From contig NZ_CP117522.1 of the NCBI RefSeq assembly GCF_031679605.1, forward strand, positions 4,402,001 to 4,466,000: 64,000 nucleotides of DNA, read 5' to 3'. This document shows, one piece after another, positions 32,959 through 43,685 of this stretch. The notes below the pieces were generated by a model. That model was not told the DNA's origin, ran no database searches, and saw only the letters and a list, made by a program, of their open reading frames with translations. The DNA is from Streptomyces luomodiensis (GTDB taxonomy: Bacteria; Actinomycetota; Actinomycetes; Streptomycetales; Streptomycetaceae). Positions within the stretch are counted from its first letter, which is position 1. Every line of letters begins with the position of its first letter. Made by a program: the position numbers and the translations under genes.

Positions 32959-34569
32959 TCAGCGCAGGCGCAGCGCCTTGAGCGCGCGCAGGCTGCGGGT
33001 CATGAAGGCCGCGTACTTCTCGTCCGTCATGCCGAAGGCCGGGCCGAGCGGCAGCAGCCGCTGCTGGGCGACGGTCTGTGCCTCGGTGAATCTGAGGATG
33101 CCCTCGGAGCCATGGCGGCGGCCGAGTCCGGAGTCGCCCATGCCGCCCATGGGAGAGGCGGTGCTGCCGAAGGCGGCGGCGTAGCTCTCGTTGACGTTGA
33201 CCGTGCCCGCGCGCAGCCGGGCGGCGAGCGCGCGTCCGCGCCGGGCGTCCTTGGTCCAGACGCTGGCGTTCAGACCGTAAGGAGTGGCGTTGACGCGCTC
33301 GACCGCCTCGTCCTCGTCGCGGAAGCGGTAGACGGAGACGACCGGGCCGAAGGTCTCCTCGGTGCACACGGCCATCGGGGACTCCACGCCGTCCAGGATC
33401 GTCGGCTCGTAGAAGTACGGGCCGATGTCGGGGCGCGGGCGGCCGCCGGCGAGCACCGTGGCGCCCTTGGAGACGGCCTCGTCCACATGGCGGGTGACGG
33501 TGTCCAGTTGGCGCTGTGAGACCAGGGAGCCCATCTCCGCGCCGTACGCGAGGGCGGTGCCGAGCCGCATGGCCTTGGTGCGGGCCACGAAGCGCTCCAG
33601 GAAGGCGTCCGCGACCGACTCGTGGACGTACAGCCGCTCCATGGAGATGCACAGCTGTCCGGCGGAGGCGAAGCTGCCGCGCACCGCGCCGTCGACCGCG
33701 CGGGCGAGGTCGGCGTCGCGCAGCACCAGCATGGCGTTCTTACCGCCGAGTTCGAGGGAGCAGCCCACCAGGCGGGCGGCGGCGGCCTGGGCCACCTCGC
33801 GGCCGGTGCGGGTGGAGCCGGTGAACGAGACGTAGTCGGCGTGCTCGACCACGGCGGGGCCGACCACCGGGCCGTCCCCGAGCACGACCTGCCACACCCC
33901 GGCCGGCAGCCCGGCCTCCACCATCAGCTCACGCGCCCACAGGGCGGACAGCGCGGTCTCGGTGTCGGGCTTCATCACGACGGCGTTGCCCGCCACGAAG
34001 GCGGGCATCGCATCGCCCACGGAGAGCTGGAGGGGGTAGTTCCAGGGCGCTATGAGGCCGACGACCCCGCGCGGCTGGCGCAGTTCGGTGACCTTGGTGA
34101 GGGTGGGCACGGCACCCAGGTGCCCCTTGGGGTGCAGATAGGCGGGCGCCTTACGGCCGTAATGGCGGGCGACCGCGGAGACGCCCTGGATCTCCTCGTG
34201 GGCGTGCAGCCGGGTCTTCCCGGTCTCCAGCTGGATGAGGTCCAGGATCTCCGGCTGGCGGCGCAGCAGCAGATCGTGGAAGCGCAGGAGGACGGCGGCG
34301 CGCCGGCGGACGGGGGTCGCGGCCCAGGCCCGCTGGGCGGCGCGGGCGTTGTCGAAGGCGGTGACGACGTCCTCGGGGGTGGCCTCGGGCAGCCCGGAGG
34401 CGAGGACCTCCCCGGTGAACGGGGTGTGGCTGACGGTGGTGCCGCTGCCGACGACGCCCCGGGTGAGCCGGGTGATCAGCTCGGGCGTGACGACGTCGGC
34501 GGCGGTGCGGGTGCCTTGGGGGGCGACCGGGTTGCCGGTGGCGCCCCGCGTGGTGTGCGAGTCCGTCAT
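32959..34569 (-). CDS. Succinate-semialdehyde dehydrogenase (NADP+-type)
   Basis: A 536-residue aldehyde dehydrogenase oxidising succinic semialdehyde, or a similar aldehyde, to the acid. It has APWNYPLQLSVGDAMPAF, the cofactor-site GSTRTGREV, the general-base Glu in LELGGKNAM and the catalytic Cys in SAGQLCISMERLYV. The closest type is the succinic semialdehyde dehydrogenase common in actinomycetes. Start ATG 34569. It is the first gene of an operon with the GMC oxidoreductase, which could supply its aldehyde; the pairing hints at an alcohol to aldehyde to acid sequence, an inference from order. Confidence 0.88.
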   Translation of the reverse strand: MTDSHTTRGATGNPVAPQGTRTAADVVTPELITRLTRGVVGSGTTVSHTPFTGEVLASGLPEATPEDVVTAFDNARAAQRAWAATPVRRRAAVLLRFHDLLLRRQPEILDLIQLETGKTRLHAHEEIQGVSAVARHYGRKAPAYLHPKGHLGAVPTLTKVTELRQPRGVVGLIAPWNYPLQLSVGDAMPAFVAGNAVVMKPDTETALSALWARELMVEAGLPAGVWQVVLGDGPVVGPAVVEHADYVSFTGSTRTGREVAQAAAARLVGCSLELGGKNAMLVLRDADLARAVDGAVRGSFASAGQLCISMERLYVHESVADAFLERFVARTKAMRLGTALAYGAEMGSLVSQRQLDTVTRHVDEAVSKGATVLAGGRPRPDIGPYFYEPTILDGVESPMAVCTEETFGPVVSVYRFRDEDEAVERVNATPYGLNASVWTKDARRGRALAARLRAGTVNVNESYAAAFGSTASPMGGMGDSGLGRRHGSEGILRFTEAQTVAQQRLLPLGPAFGMTDEKYAAFMTRSLRALKALRLR

Positions 34570-34658
34570 GGGGGCGAGAGTAGGCCCGCCCGGCGGCTTT
34601 GGGTACCCGGCGGTAACAACTTTCCGCCGACGGCCCCGGCCGGACCCGCCCCACGCGC

Positions 34659-36410
34659 TCAGAGCTTTTCGATCTTCAGATTCCGCACGATCTCCTCGTA
34701 CAGCTTCTCGCCGTCCTCCAGGGCGTCACCGGCGGCGGGCATGGTGACCGTCAGATCCCAGGCGACCTTGTTCTTGTTGACGTAGAGGTGGTCGCGCTTC
34801 AGGTACCGGACCGGGTTCTTGTCACTGCTGGTGCCGTACGGCAGGTAGGTGGTGGTCACGTCCCGCGCCTCCTGCCCCTGCTGCTCGGTCTCGGCCGTCT
34901 CGCTCTTGGCGTCCTCCACGGTCGACGCGCCGCCGTCCTTGTAGAAGGCGACGATCTGGTCCGCCGCGGCGTTCACGTCCGCCGGGTCGTTCTCGCCGTC
35001 CGGTGTGGAACGCCTCAGGGACACCGTGAAGACCCCGCTGGGGTCGTAGAAGGTGACCAGCGGGTTGTCCGAGTCGCTGTCGTCCTGCACCCGCCGGTAC
35101 TCGCCGGGCACGGCCAGCGAGGCGCCCACCACATCGCGCTCCTCCCGGACCGTCCAGCCCGACGGCAGGTCCGCACCGCCGAACGGCTTGGCCACCACGA
35201 GCACCAGGGCGGCGGCCACCACCAGCACCAGACCGCCCAGCCCGAGCTGCGCCTTACGGTTCTTGTGCAGGATGGGCGGTACGAACCGGTTGCCGGCGGG
35301 CGGCCGGGCACCGCCCGGCGCGTATCCGGCCGTGCCGAGCACCGTGGGCACCGGCCGCGGCTCCCGCGCCGCCGCCTCCAGGGCCTGCCGCACCTCGGGG
35401 GCCGCCGGGCGCATCGCCGGGTCCTTGCGCAGCAGCTGCATGATCAGCGTGCCGAGCGGCCCGGTGGCGCGCGCGGGGACCTGCGGTTCGGAGCCGAGCA
35501 CGGCCTGGAGGGTCGCGGGGCTGTGGGAGCGGCGGAACGGCGACATGCCCTCCACCGCCGCGTACAGCACGACGCCGAGCGACCACAGGTCGGACTCCGG
35601 CCCCGGCCGCTGCCCCAGCACCCGCTCGGGCGCGACGAATTCGGGCGAGCCGACGAACCCGCCCGTCTCGGTGAGCCCCTGCTCGCCCTCGATCTGCGCG
35701 ATGCCGAAGTCGGTGAGCACCACCCGGTCGCTCCGGCCGAGCAGCACGTTGTCCGGCTTCACATCGCGGTGCAGCACGCCCGCCTCATGGGCCGCCGCCA
35801 GCGCGCCGAGCACGGCGAGGCCGATACGGGCCGCCTCGCGCGGATCCAGCGTGCCCTCCATCAGCCGGTCGCCCAGCGAGTGGCCGCGCACCAGCTCCAT
35901 CACGATCCAGGGGCGGCCGTCCTCGACCACCACGTCGTGGACGGTGACGACCGAGGGGTGGTCGATCCGGGCCGCGGCACGCGCCTCGCGCTCCATCCGC
36001 TGGTAGACGGTCTGCCGCTCGCGCTCGGGGAGATGGTCGGGGACACGCGGCTCCTTGACCGCCACATCGCGGTCCACGACCTGGTCGTGCGCCCGCCAGA
36101 CGGTGCCCATGCCGCCGTGGCCGAGCCGGGAGACCAGCCGATAGCGGCCGCCGATGAGCCGCCCGCTGTCCGGGTCCTGCGCCCCAGCGGCGGGCGGCTG
36201 GGCGGCGGGCGGCTGGGCTCCCTGGTGCGCACCGGCGAACTGCGTCGGCTCGTACGCGTGCTGCCCCGGCCGCGCCGTCCCGGGCGCCTGGCCCGGCTGC
36301 TGGAACGCCTCGGGTGGCGGCTGGGGCGCCGGCACCGGGGCGGCCGGCGCATGCGGCGGCCGCAGGCTGTAGCTGGTGGGCTCGTTCGCCCGTCCCCCGT
36401 CGTTCGTCAT
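34659..36410 (-). CDS. Membrane Ser/Thr protein kinase with extracytoplasmic domain (second copy)
   Basis: A Hanks-type kinase of 583 residues. It has a Pro/Gln/Ala-rich N-terminal tail (about 90 residues), then the kinase domain with LGHGGMGTVW, HRDVKPDN, DFGIAQ and APERVLG, a juxtamembrane linker, one membrane helix (about residues 385-407) and a 170-residue outer domain beginning near DLPSGWTVREE. The outer domain shares its outline with the kinases at 21539 and 36499. ATG 36410 is the most likely start; the frame is open to 36518. It is followed on the same strand by nothing of obvious relation and preceded 88 bases upstream by another kinase. Confidence 0.9.
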   Translation of the reverse strand: MTNDGGRANEPTSYSLRPPHAPAAPVPAPQPPPEAFQQPGQAPGTARPGQHAYEPTQFAGAHQGAQPPAAQPPAAGAQDPDSGRLIGGRYRLVSRLGHGGMGTVWRAHDQVVDRDVAVKEPRVPDHLPERERQTVYQRMEREARAAARIDHPSVVTVHDVVVEDGRPWIVMELVRGHSLGDRLMEGTLDPREAARIGLAVLGALAAAHEAGVLHRDVKPDNVLLGRSDRVVLTDFGIAQIEGEQGLTETGGFVGSPEFVAPERVLGQRPGPESDLWSLGVVLYAAVEGMSPFRRSHSPATLQAVLGSEPQVPARATGPLGTLIMQLLRKDPAMRPAAPEVRQALEAAAREPRPVPTVLGTAGYAPGGARPPAGNRFVPPILHKNRKAQLGLGGLVLVVAAALVLVVAKPFGGADLPSGWTVREERDVVGASLAVPGEYRRVQDDSDSDNPLVTFYDPSGVFTVSLRRSTPDGENDPADVNAAADQIVAFYKDGGASTVEDAKSETAETEQQGQEARDVTTTYLPYGTSSDKNPVRYLKRDHLYVNKNKVAWDLTVTMPAAGDALEDGEKLYEEIVRNLKIEKL

Positions 36411-36498
36411 GGGCTCATCATTACCCACGAGGCGGGACCGCCCGCCACCCACCAGGAGGCCACCGCGGGCGCTCGTGACAAAGCCGTTGCGACGCCGC

Positions 36499-38226
36499 TC
36501 AGTTCGCCGCGCCGACACCCTTGAACGTGGCGACAGCGGTGTCGAAATGCCGCTTGCCCACGGACTTTTCGTTCACCGGCGCGGAAAGCCAGACGTCATA
36601 CATTTTGCCGCCCTCGTTCCAGCTGAGGTCGTAGGTCTGGCGGGAGCCCCCGTCGTCGGCCGAACCGTTCCAGATGAACGCCCAGAGGGCGGCGGGACGG
36701 CCGTTGTGCTCCGTTTCGATGACCTGGCCACTGCGGTAGCCCGGATAGTTCTGCGGCCCCTTGGCGTCCGCCTCCTGGCTCAGCCCGAGCGGGCCCTCGG
36801 GGCTCTGCTCCTGGACGTGGACCCCGATCCGGAACTCCATACCGGGCGAGTTGTAGTAGACCCGGGGCGGCTTGTACTCGCGGTCGAACCCCTCGGGCAC
36901 CGAGAGCGAGAACCCGAGCGGGTCCTTGACCTGCTCATAGCCCTCGGTGGAATAGCCCTCGGAGGCCCCGGCGGACGGGCTCGCCGGGGGATCGGCGGAC
37001 TTCGAGGCGGTCTGCGACGGCCGCCCGGAGGCACTCGGGCCGCGCGAGCCGTCGGAGGAGTCCGAACGTCCCTTGTCGTCGGGCGCGTCCGCCTGGTCGC
37101 TCGTCCCCGCACCGCTGTCCCCGTCCCTCAGCAGCGCCACGCCACCCACGCCCGCCCCCGCCAGCGCGACCACCGCGACGGCCACCATCAGGACGGTGCT
37201 GCCCCGGCGGGCACGCCGGGAACGGGACGGCCGGGCGGCGGCGGAGGCGGCGGCCGGGGCGGCGGCCTGAACGGGAGCGGGCGCGGGGGCAGGAGCGGGA
37301 GGCGGCACGGGTACGGACCCGGAGGCCGGGCGGGCGTCGTTGGTGACCGGCACACCGGGCTGGGTCGGGGTGTACTCCAGCGGGATCTCCGGGGTGTCCC
37401 CCACCTCCTGGAACATCCTCAGCATCCGCTCGACCTCGTCGGCGCTCAGCCGCTGCTCCGGATCGCGCTGCAACAACCCCTCGATGAGCGGCTTCAGCGC
37501 CCCGGCGGCCTCGGGTACGGCGATCTCCTCGAAGACGACGGCGTGCAGCACCGCGGCCAGGGATTCGCGGTGGAACGGGGACTCGCCGCCCAGCAGTGTG
37601 CAGAGCAGCACCCCTAGCGACCACAGGTCCGACTCCGGACCCGTGCGGCGCCCCGACATCCGCTCCGGCGCGGTGTATTCGGGCGAGCCCACGAACGAGC
37701 CGGTCTCGGTGATCGTGGTGGACCCGGTGACCTGCGCGATGCCGAAGTCCGTCAGCACCACCCGCCCGGTGCCCGACTCCACCAGCACATTGGCGGGTTT
37801 GATGTCCCGGTGCAGCACCCCGCGTGCGTGCGCCGCGCGCAACGCGCCCAGCAGCGCGGTCGCGATCCGAGCCGCCTCCCGCGCCTCGACGGGCCCGTCG
37901 GTGCCCAGCCGGTCGGCGAGCGAGCACCCGTCGACCAACTCCATGACGATCCAGGCGCAGTCGTCCTCCTCGATCACATCGTGGAGGACGATCACGTTCG
38001 GATGTTTGATCTGTGCGACGGTCCGGGCCTCGCGCAGGGTGCGCTCGCCGCGCAATCGCGAGTCCAGGCCCGCGAGCCCCTCGTCCACATGGAGTTCCTT
38101 GACCGCGACAGCACGGCCCAGGAGTTCGTCGACGGCCCGCCAGACCGTGCCCATTCCGCCGCGTCCGAGCCGTGTGACCAGCCGGTAGCGGTTGGCGATC
38201 AGATGGCCCTCTCCCCCGGTACCCAT
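36499..38226 (-). CDS. Membrane Ser/Thr protein kinase with extracytoplasmic domain (third copy)
   Basis: A 575-residue kinase that starts with MGTGGEGHLIANRYRLV, close to the start of the kinase at 21539 (SDEGHLIAGRYRLV). Motifs are LGRGGMGTVW, HRDIKPAN, DFGIAQ and APERMSG. A membrane helix lies at about residues 345-370 (GSTVLMVAVAVVALAGAGVGGVALL), a Ser/Pro/Asp-rich linker follows, and the outer domain begins near DPLGFSLSVPEGF. The frame is open to 38589, but conserved sequence starts at ATG 38226, which is preceded closely by GAGG. It is directly upstream of the kinase at 34659, giving a tandem pair with probably different ligands. Confidence 0.9.
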   Translation of the reverse strand: MGTGGEGHLIANRYRLVTRLGRGGMGTVWRAVDELLGRAVAVKELHVDEGLAGLDSRLRGERTLREARTVAQIKHPNVIVLHDVIEEDDCAWIVMELVDGCSLADRLGTDGPVEAREAARIATALLGALRAAHARGVLHRDIKPANVLVESGTGRVVLTDFGIAQVTGSTTITETGSFVGSPEYTAPERMSGRRTGPESDLWSLGVLLCTLLGGESPFHRESLAAVLHAVVFEEIAVPEAAGALKPLIEGLLQRDPEQRLSADEVERMLRMFQEVGDTPEIPLEYTPTQPGVPVTNDARPASGSVPVPPPAPAPAPAPVQAAAPAAASAAARPSRSRRARRGSTVLMVAVAVVALAGAGVGGVALLRDGDSGAGTSDQADAPDDKGRSDSSDGSRGPSASGRPSQTASKSADPPASPSAGASEGYSTEGYEQVKDPLGFSLSVPEGFDREYKPPRVYYNSPGMEFRIGVHVQEQSPEGPLGLSQEADAKGPQNYPGYRSGQVIETEHNGRPAALWAFIWNGSADDGGSRQTYDLSWNEGGKMYDVWLSAPVNEKSVGKRHFDTAVATFKGVGAAN

Positions 38227-38540
38227 GGCCTCATCTTGCCTCACCCCGCCGAAGCCCTCGAACACCGGACCGCCGGCCCGCCCCCACGGGCGATTGAGCG
38301 TGCGCGCGGCGTACGGAAATGTAAGGCATGCCGATGTCAAGGGGCGGACCGCGGCCGCCCCTATCGTCCAGCCACACGGTATGGGTACGCACGGAGCGCC
38401 TCCCGGCGGTAACCGAGGCAGGCCGAAGAGTGCGACAGAGTCTCCGGCGCTTGGTTCTACCGGCGAGTGAGCCGAAGGGGCGCGTCGCTGTCGAAAGGGA
38501 GAGCGCGCGCAGGCCCCTGAGGAACGAAGGGGCCGAGCAC

Positions 38541-38586
38541 GGTCGACCGTCGACAGGGGGCACCTCCCAGCGGTAGCTGGGGGAGG
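38541..38586. repeat. Dispersed palindromic element
   Basis: CCTCCCAGC (38563-38571) and GCTGGGGGAGG (38576-38586) form a hairpin with a small bulge, preceded by GGTCGACCGTCGAC. Sequences of this kind, with CACCTCCCAGCGGTAGCTGG, recur between genes in many Streptomyces genomes. It sits in the 480-bp gap between the kinase at 36499 and the M64 peptidase; the rest of the gap holds no gene. Confidence 0.5.
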
Positions 38587-38616
38587 CACAAGCGCCCCGG
38601 AGGCGAACCGAGCCCC

Positions 38617-38665
38617 AAAAAAAGGGGGGGTGGGCCGCCCCGCGGCGGGGGTCCACGGGGCGGCC
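38617..38665 (-). terminator. Terminator of the M64 peptidase gene
   Basis: GGCCGCCCCG (38633-38642) and CGGGGCGGCC (38656-38665) form a perfect 10-bp stem. Read on the - strand it is followed by CACCCCCCC and seven T residues (38623-38617), one of few U-tracts in the window. Confidence 0.8.
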
Positions 38666-38708
38666 AGTCAAAGGGGCGCGTCAGACGGTGCGCCCGTCGG
38701 TGGTCGGG

Positions 38709-40064
38709 TCAGCCGGTGACCTTCCACGTGCGGGAGCCGCTCAGCAGCTTGCGCAGTGCGGGGTCCCGCACCGCGTCCGTGTCGTCCGTCGCCTTGGCGG
38801 TGACGGTGTGGCTCGCGCCGTCGGCCGGGACGCCCAGGGTGGCCGGGGTGACGCTCGCCTTACCGTTCGCGGCGGTGACCCGCGTCCCGTCCACGTACCA
38901 GGTGAGCGAGGCGCTCTGCGGGACGTCCACCTCGATACCGGCCGACCGTTTGAGGGCCGTGGCGGTGGCGTTACGGCTGCTGAGCACACTCGCGTGGCGG
39001 TAGAAGCCCGCGATCATCGCCTCGCGGCCGGGGAGGCTGAACTCCCGGCCCAGGGTGCGCATGATCGAGTTGTCGGTGGGGCGGTTGATGCCCTTGGGGT
39101 AGTAGCGGCCGCCCTCGTAGACGCCGACCGTGCCGCCGTCGGGTGAGGTCTGGCCGATCCAGCGGTACCACTTCTTCTGCTGGGCGGTCAGCTGCGCCGC
39201 GGTCAGCGTGGTGGCGTTGGCCTCGCTCGGCTCGGCGCCGGTGTAGGTGCCGTAGTCCGCGTAGAAGTACTCGTCGGCGAGCTTGCCGAGCGAGTGGCCG
39301 GTCTCGTGGACCGCGATCTGGTCGGAGTCGGCGTGGTCGGAGGAGGCGGTGGCGATGCCGTCGTAGCCGACCTTCGAGGTGAGGGTGTAGCCCGCACCGC
39401 CGTATTTGGTGGAGTTGGACAGGACGACCACCAGATCGGCCTGCGGCGCCTTGGCCGCGTACGACTCGACCTTGGCGGTGTCGACGCACAGCAGCCGCTC
39501 GATGCCGTCGCACCAGAAGTACGAGCCCAGGGCGGTGTCCTTGACGACGTCCTTGGCCGGGTCGCCGGAGACGCCGGACTGGTTGGAGACGGCGTCCACG
39601 GTCCAGACGTTGAACAGGTCCTGGTACGAGGCGTACGGCTGCACGGCCGACATCTGCGCCCACTTGGAGCGCGCGTCGGTGTGGAAGTCCTCCTGCTGGC
39701 TCGCGGTGTAGCCGTCGCCGATGAAGACGACGTCGAGCTTGTCGGCCGTCGTCCCGTTGCTGATGAGCGAGGAGACGTCGCCGTCGGCGGCGGCCTCGGC
39801 GGCGGACAGCGGGCGGGCGGCGCTGGTCAGCCGCTCGGGGGCGGCCGCCGGGATCTCGGTGTGGCGGGGGTGGCCACCCGGTCCGGTGAAGTACTCCACG
39901 TCCAGGGTGCGCTGGTCGGCGGAGGGGCCGGCCGGTCCGCCGGGGTGTGATGATCCCGGCGAGGCCGCGGCCGGTGCGGTCATGGCGACGGCCGCCGCCA
40001 AGGCGATGCCTCCGGCGACGGCCGCGGTGCGCAGGGAGATGCGGTTGCGTATGCGTCTGCGCAC
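38709..40064 (-). CDS. Secreted M64-family metallopeptidase
   Basis: A 451-residue exported zinc peptidase of the IgA-peptidase M64 family. GTG 40064 follows GGGGAG by five bases; the frame's earlier ATG codons lack ribosome sites. A signal peptide ends around AAASPGS (about residue 36). The catalytic domain holds DVVFIGDGYTASQ and the zinc motif HETGHSLGKLADEY, whose Glu is the general base. The last 90 residues are a beta-sandwich-like tail. It probably digests extracellular protein; IgA specificity belongs to a distant homologue and is not implied. It precedes an aminopeptidase-like gene on the same strand. Confidence 0.88.
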   Translation of the reverse strand: MRRRIRNRISLRTAAVAGGIALAAAVAMTAPAAASPGSSHPGGPAGPSADQRTLDVEYFTGPGGHPRHTEIPAAAPERLTSAARPLSAAEAAADGDVSSLISNGTTADKLDVVFIGDGYTASQQEDFHTDARSKWAQMSAVQPYASYQDLFNVWTVDAVSNQSGVSGDPAKDVVKDTALGSYFWCDGIERLLCVDTAKVESYAAKAPQADLVVVLSNSTKYGGAGYTLTSKVGYDGIATASSDHADSDQIAVHETGHSLGKLADEYFYADYGTYTGAEPSEANATTLTAAQLTAQQKKWYRWIGQTSPDGGTVGVYEGGRYYPKGINRPTDNSIMRTLGREFSLPGREAMIAGFYRHASVLSSRNATATALKRSAGIEVDVPQSASLTWYVDGTRVTAANGKASVTPATLGVPADGASHTVTAKATDDTDAVRDPALRKLLSGSRTWKVTG

Positions 40065-40090
40065 AGTGACTCCCCAAGTCTGCGTCATAA

Positions 40091-40120
40091 GCGGCCAGTT
40101 AAACAGGGTTAATGCGCCGC
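40091..40120 (-). promoter_or_regulatory. AT-rich promoter/operator of the M64 gene
   Basis: Within GCGGC and GCCGC arms (40091-40095, 40116-40120) lie two GTTAA direct repeats at 40098 and 40108, ten bases apart. The A/T-rich core is unusual for the genome. It resembles the core upstream of the gene pair at 41581/41648 (GTTAAAT-GG-ATTTA). Confidence 0.4.
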
Positions 40121-40225
40121 TCAACCTAAGGGGTCCGGAGGGTTGGGGCAATGGGTATTAGGGAAGTCGCTAGGAATTCGAACACAGCACAACCGTCTGG
40201 GCTGTCACGGGCTCGGCCCCGTCCG

Positions 40226-41581
40226 TCACGCGCCGTCACGCGCCAGCTCCAGCAGCCGGTCCAGCACCCGGCGGCCTCCGGCCCGTATCCCGTCGTGTTC
40301 GAACTCGTCCGTCACCCAGGTGCGCAGGCCTCCGATCGCCCGTGCGGTGGCCAGGGAGTGCGCGGTGTCCACGTACAGGTCGTCGTGGTAGATCACGGCG
40401 GCCACCGGCACGGTGTTACGGGCCAGCCGCTCGGTGTCGTACAGCGGGCCCCAGCCGGTGCGCGCGGCGAGCAGCTCGGCGGTGTGGCGCAGCGGGCGCA
40501 GCGCCGCGTGGGTGTCCAGCATCCAGGGGTGCACGGTCTCGCCCGTGAGGAGCACCGGACGGCCCTCCGCGACCGCCTGCCCGGCGTCGAAGGCGGGGAA
40601 CTCGGCGCGGACCCGCTCCGCGGCCCAGTCGGTGGCCCGGCCGTCCTGGGCGTAGATGGACTCCAGCAGCAGGGCGAACAGCGGGCTGGCGGCGCGCGAG
40701 AGCACCGCCGCCACCTGCTCGCGGAAGGCGTCGCCCAGCCGCGGCCCGTCGGCGGTGGGCACGAACGCGTCCTCCAGGAGGTGGTGCAGCCGGTGCGATC
40801 CGTCGCCGGTGCCGAGCAGGAAGCCGAGCTGCTGGAGGGCGGGGACGGTGAGCCGGGTCCCGTCCGTCAGCACCTCCTCGTGGTCGGTCAGATGACGTAC
40901 GAGGGCACGGACCACGCCCGCGTCCTGCGGGTAGCGGGCGTAGTGGGCGTGGGTCTTGCGGGCCATCCGCGGATAGGCGGTCCGGTAGACGGCGGCCACG
41001 TCGATGCCGGGGTCGATCGCGGGAAGCCCACCGGCGATCAGCACCGAGTCGAGCCCCTCGGGCGCGTGGGACAGATAGCTCACGGCGCAGAAGCCGCCGA
41101 AACTCTGGCCCAGCACGGTCCACGGACGGTCCCCGATGAGCTGCCGCCGGATCAGCTCGCAGTCGCGGACGATCGCGTCGGCGCGGAAGTGGGAGAGGTA
41201 CTCGGCCTGTTCGGCCGGTCCGCCGCGCAGCGGCAGGGTCTGGCGGTTGGCCGGGGTGGAGCGGCCGGTGCCGCGCTGGTCGAGCAGGAGCACACGGTAT
41301 TCGTCGAGCGCGCGGTCCAGCCAGCCGGAGCGGCCCACCGGGCGGTCCGCGGCGCAACCGGGCCCGCCCTGGAGGTAGAGCAGCCAGGGGAGCCGGTCAC
41401 GCTGGGCGGCGGTTTTCCCGGCGGCGACGACCTCTCGTGCGTAAAGCCGGATCAGCTCCCCCTCGGGAGCCTTATGGTCGAGCGGTACGTCGAAGTGATA
41501 GTCGGTGAGGAGCAGTTCCGGCTGACGGACGGTCGTCGCGGCGCCCGGTCCGGCCGGTGCCGCTGTGCTTGCCTGCTGCAT
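40226..41581 (-). CDS. Alpha/beta hydrolase, proline iminopeptidase-like (S33)
   Basis: A 451-residue serine hydrolase related to proline iminopeptidases, which remove N-terminal Pro or similar residues from peptides. It has the S33 oxyanion motif LYLQGGPGCAA, DQRGTGRST, the nucleophile elbow GQSFGG and a late HDDLYVDTAHS that should carry the catalytic His region. There is no signal peptide, so it should act on peptides inside the cell. ATG 41581 follows GAGG and AAGG. It is divergent from the HTH-TPR regulator by 66 bases, which suggests that regulator controls it. Confidence 0.85.
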   Translation of the reverse strand: MQQASTAAPAGPGAATTVRQPELLLTDYHFDVPLDHKAPEGELIRLYAREVVAAGKTAAQRDRLPWLLYLQGGPGCAADRPVGRSGWLDRALDEYRVLLLDQRGTGRSTPANRQTLPLRGGPAEQAEYLSHFRADAIVRDCELIRRQLIGDRPWTVLGQSFGGFCAVSYLSHAPEGLDSVLIAGGLPAIDPGIDVAAVYRTAYPRMARKTHAHYARYPQDAGVVRALVRHLTDHEEVLTDGTRLTVPALQQLGFLLGTGDGSHRLHHLLEDAFVPTADGPRLGDAFREQVAAVLSRAASPLFALLLESIYAQDGRATDWAAERVRAEFPAFDAGQAVAEGRPVLLTGETVHPWMLDTHAALRPLRHTAELLAARTGWGPLYDTERLARNTVPVAAVIYHDDLYVDTAHSLATARAIGGLRTWVTDEFEHDGIRAGGRRVLDRLLELARDGA

Positions 41582-41595
41582 CCTTCAATCCTCAC

Positions 41596-41625
41596 GTTAA
41601 ATGGATTTAGCTCGGCGATTAAGTT
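41596..41625. promoter_or_regulatory. AT-rich divergent promoter between peptidase and HTH-TPR regulator
   Basis: A 66-bp gap with the perfect dyad TAAAT-GG-ATTTA (41598-41609) and a following GATTAAGTTA (41617-41626). A/T content is far above the local average. This is likely the operator of the HTH-TPR protein. Confidence 0.5.
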
Positions 41626-41647
41626 ACCGCCGGGAGAAGAGGGCACG

Positions 41648-43171
<1,524 letters not shown>

Positions 43172-43180
<9 letters not shown>

Positions 43181-43253
43181 GACGACGGCATGTGCGGTGA
43201 GCCCATGTGAGGCGACGGCATATGCGGTGAGCCCATGTGAGGCGACGGCGGCC
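43172..43253 (+). repeat. 30-bp tandem repeat that copies the regulator's stop codon
   Basis: Copies start at 43172, 43202 and 43232 with CCCATGTGAGGCGACGGC at the head of each. The first nine bases of copy 1 are the last two codons (Pro-Met) plus TGA of the HTH-TPR gene. Because 30 is a multiple of three, TGA recurs in frame at 43208 and 43238. Confidence 0.9.
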
Positions 43254-43563
43254 AGTCGGACGGGGGCCGATCGGCGCGCCCGGGTCACGGCGCCTGGGTC
43301 ACCGTGACGTGGTGCGCCTCCGGCGCGCCTGGTCGGGGCGCACCGCGACGGGCGGTCGAGGAAAGAGGTCAGGCCGTCGCGTGTGGGGGTCGCGGCGGCC
43401 TGACCGCTGCAACGCCCCGCTGCCGGATCCGCTGACCGCGCATCGGGAGCTCTCCGGCGCGACCACGGGGCTGGGGTCTCGGGACGACCCCACGGGGTGA
43501 TGCGGCTTGAGATCCACTCTGCCTGGTGGGAGCCGCTGGGGAAATCCCCCGTTGGTCTTTCGT

Positions 43564-43595
43564 CACCCCCGCCGACCGGCGGGGGTGTTCCCTCC
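43564..43595 (+). terminator. Hairpin terminator upstream of the response regulator
   Basis: CACCCCCGCC (43564-43573), loop GACC and GGCGGGGGTG (43578-43587) form a perfect 10-bp stem followed by TTCCCTCCC. It would end transcription from the HTH-TPR gene 380 bases upstream and insulate the two-component genes. The rest of 43254-43685 holds no gene that I can see. Confidence 0.7.
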
Positions 43596-43685
43596 CACTG
43601 ACGGAGCCAAGCACTCCATTTTCAGCGGCTGATGGGGCAGGCTGTCCGGGCAATGAGCATGACAGCTGAGAAGAGGGAGCGGTCG

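Noticed and set aside
31332..32981. 549-residue + strand frame opposite the GMC oxidoreductase
   Set aside because: Antisense shadow of a well-supported gene, without a start signal or domain.
40151..41647. N-terminal extension of the HTH-TPR frame back to 40151
   Set aside because: Those 499 codons are the antisense of the S33 peptidase; the ribosome site and the HTH domain place the start at 41648.
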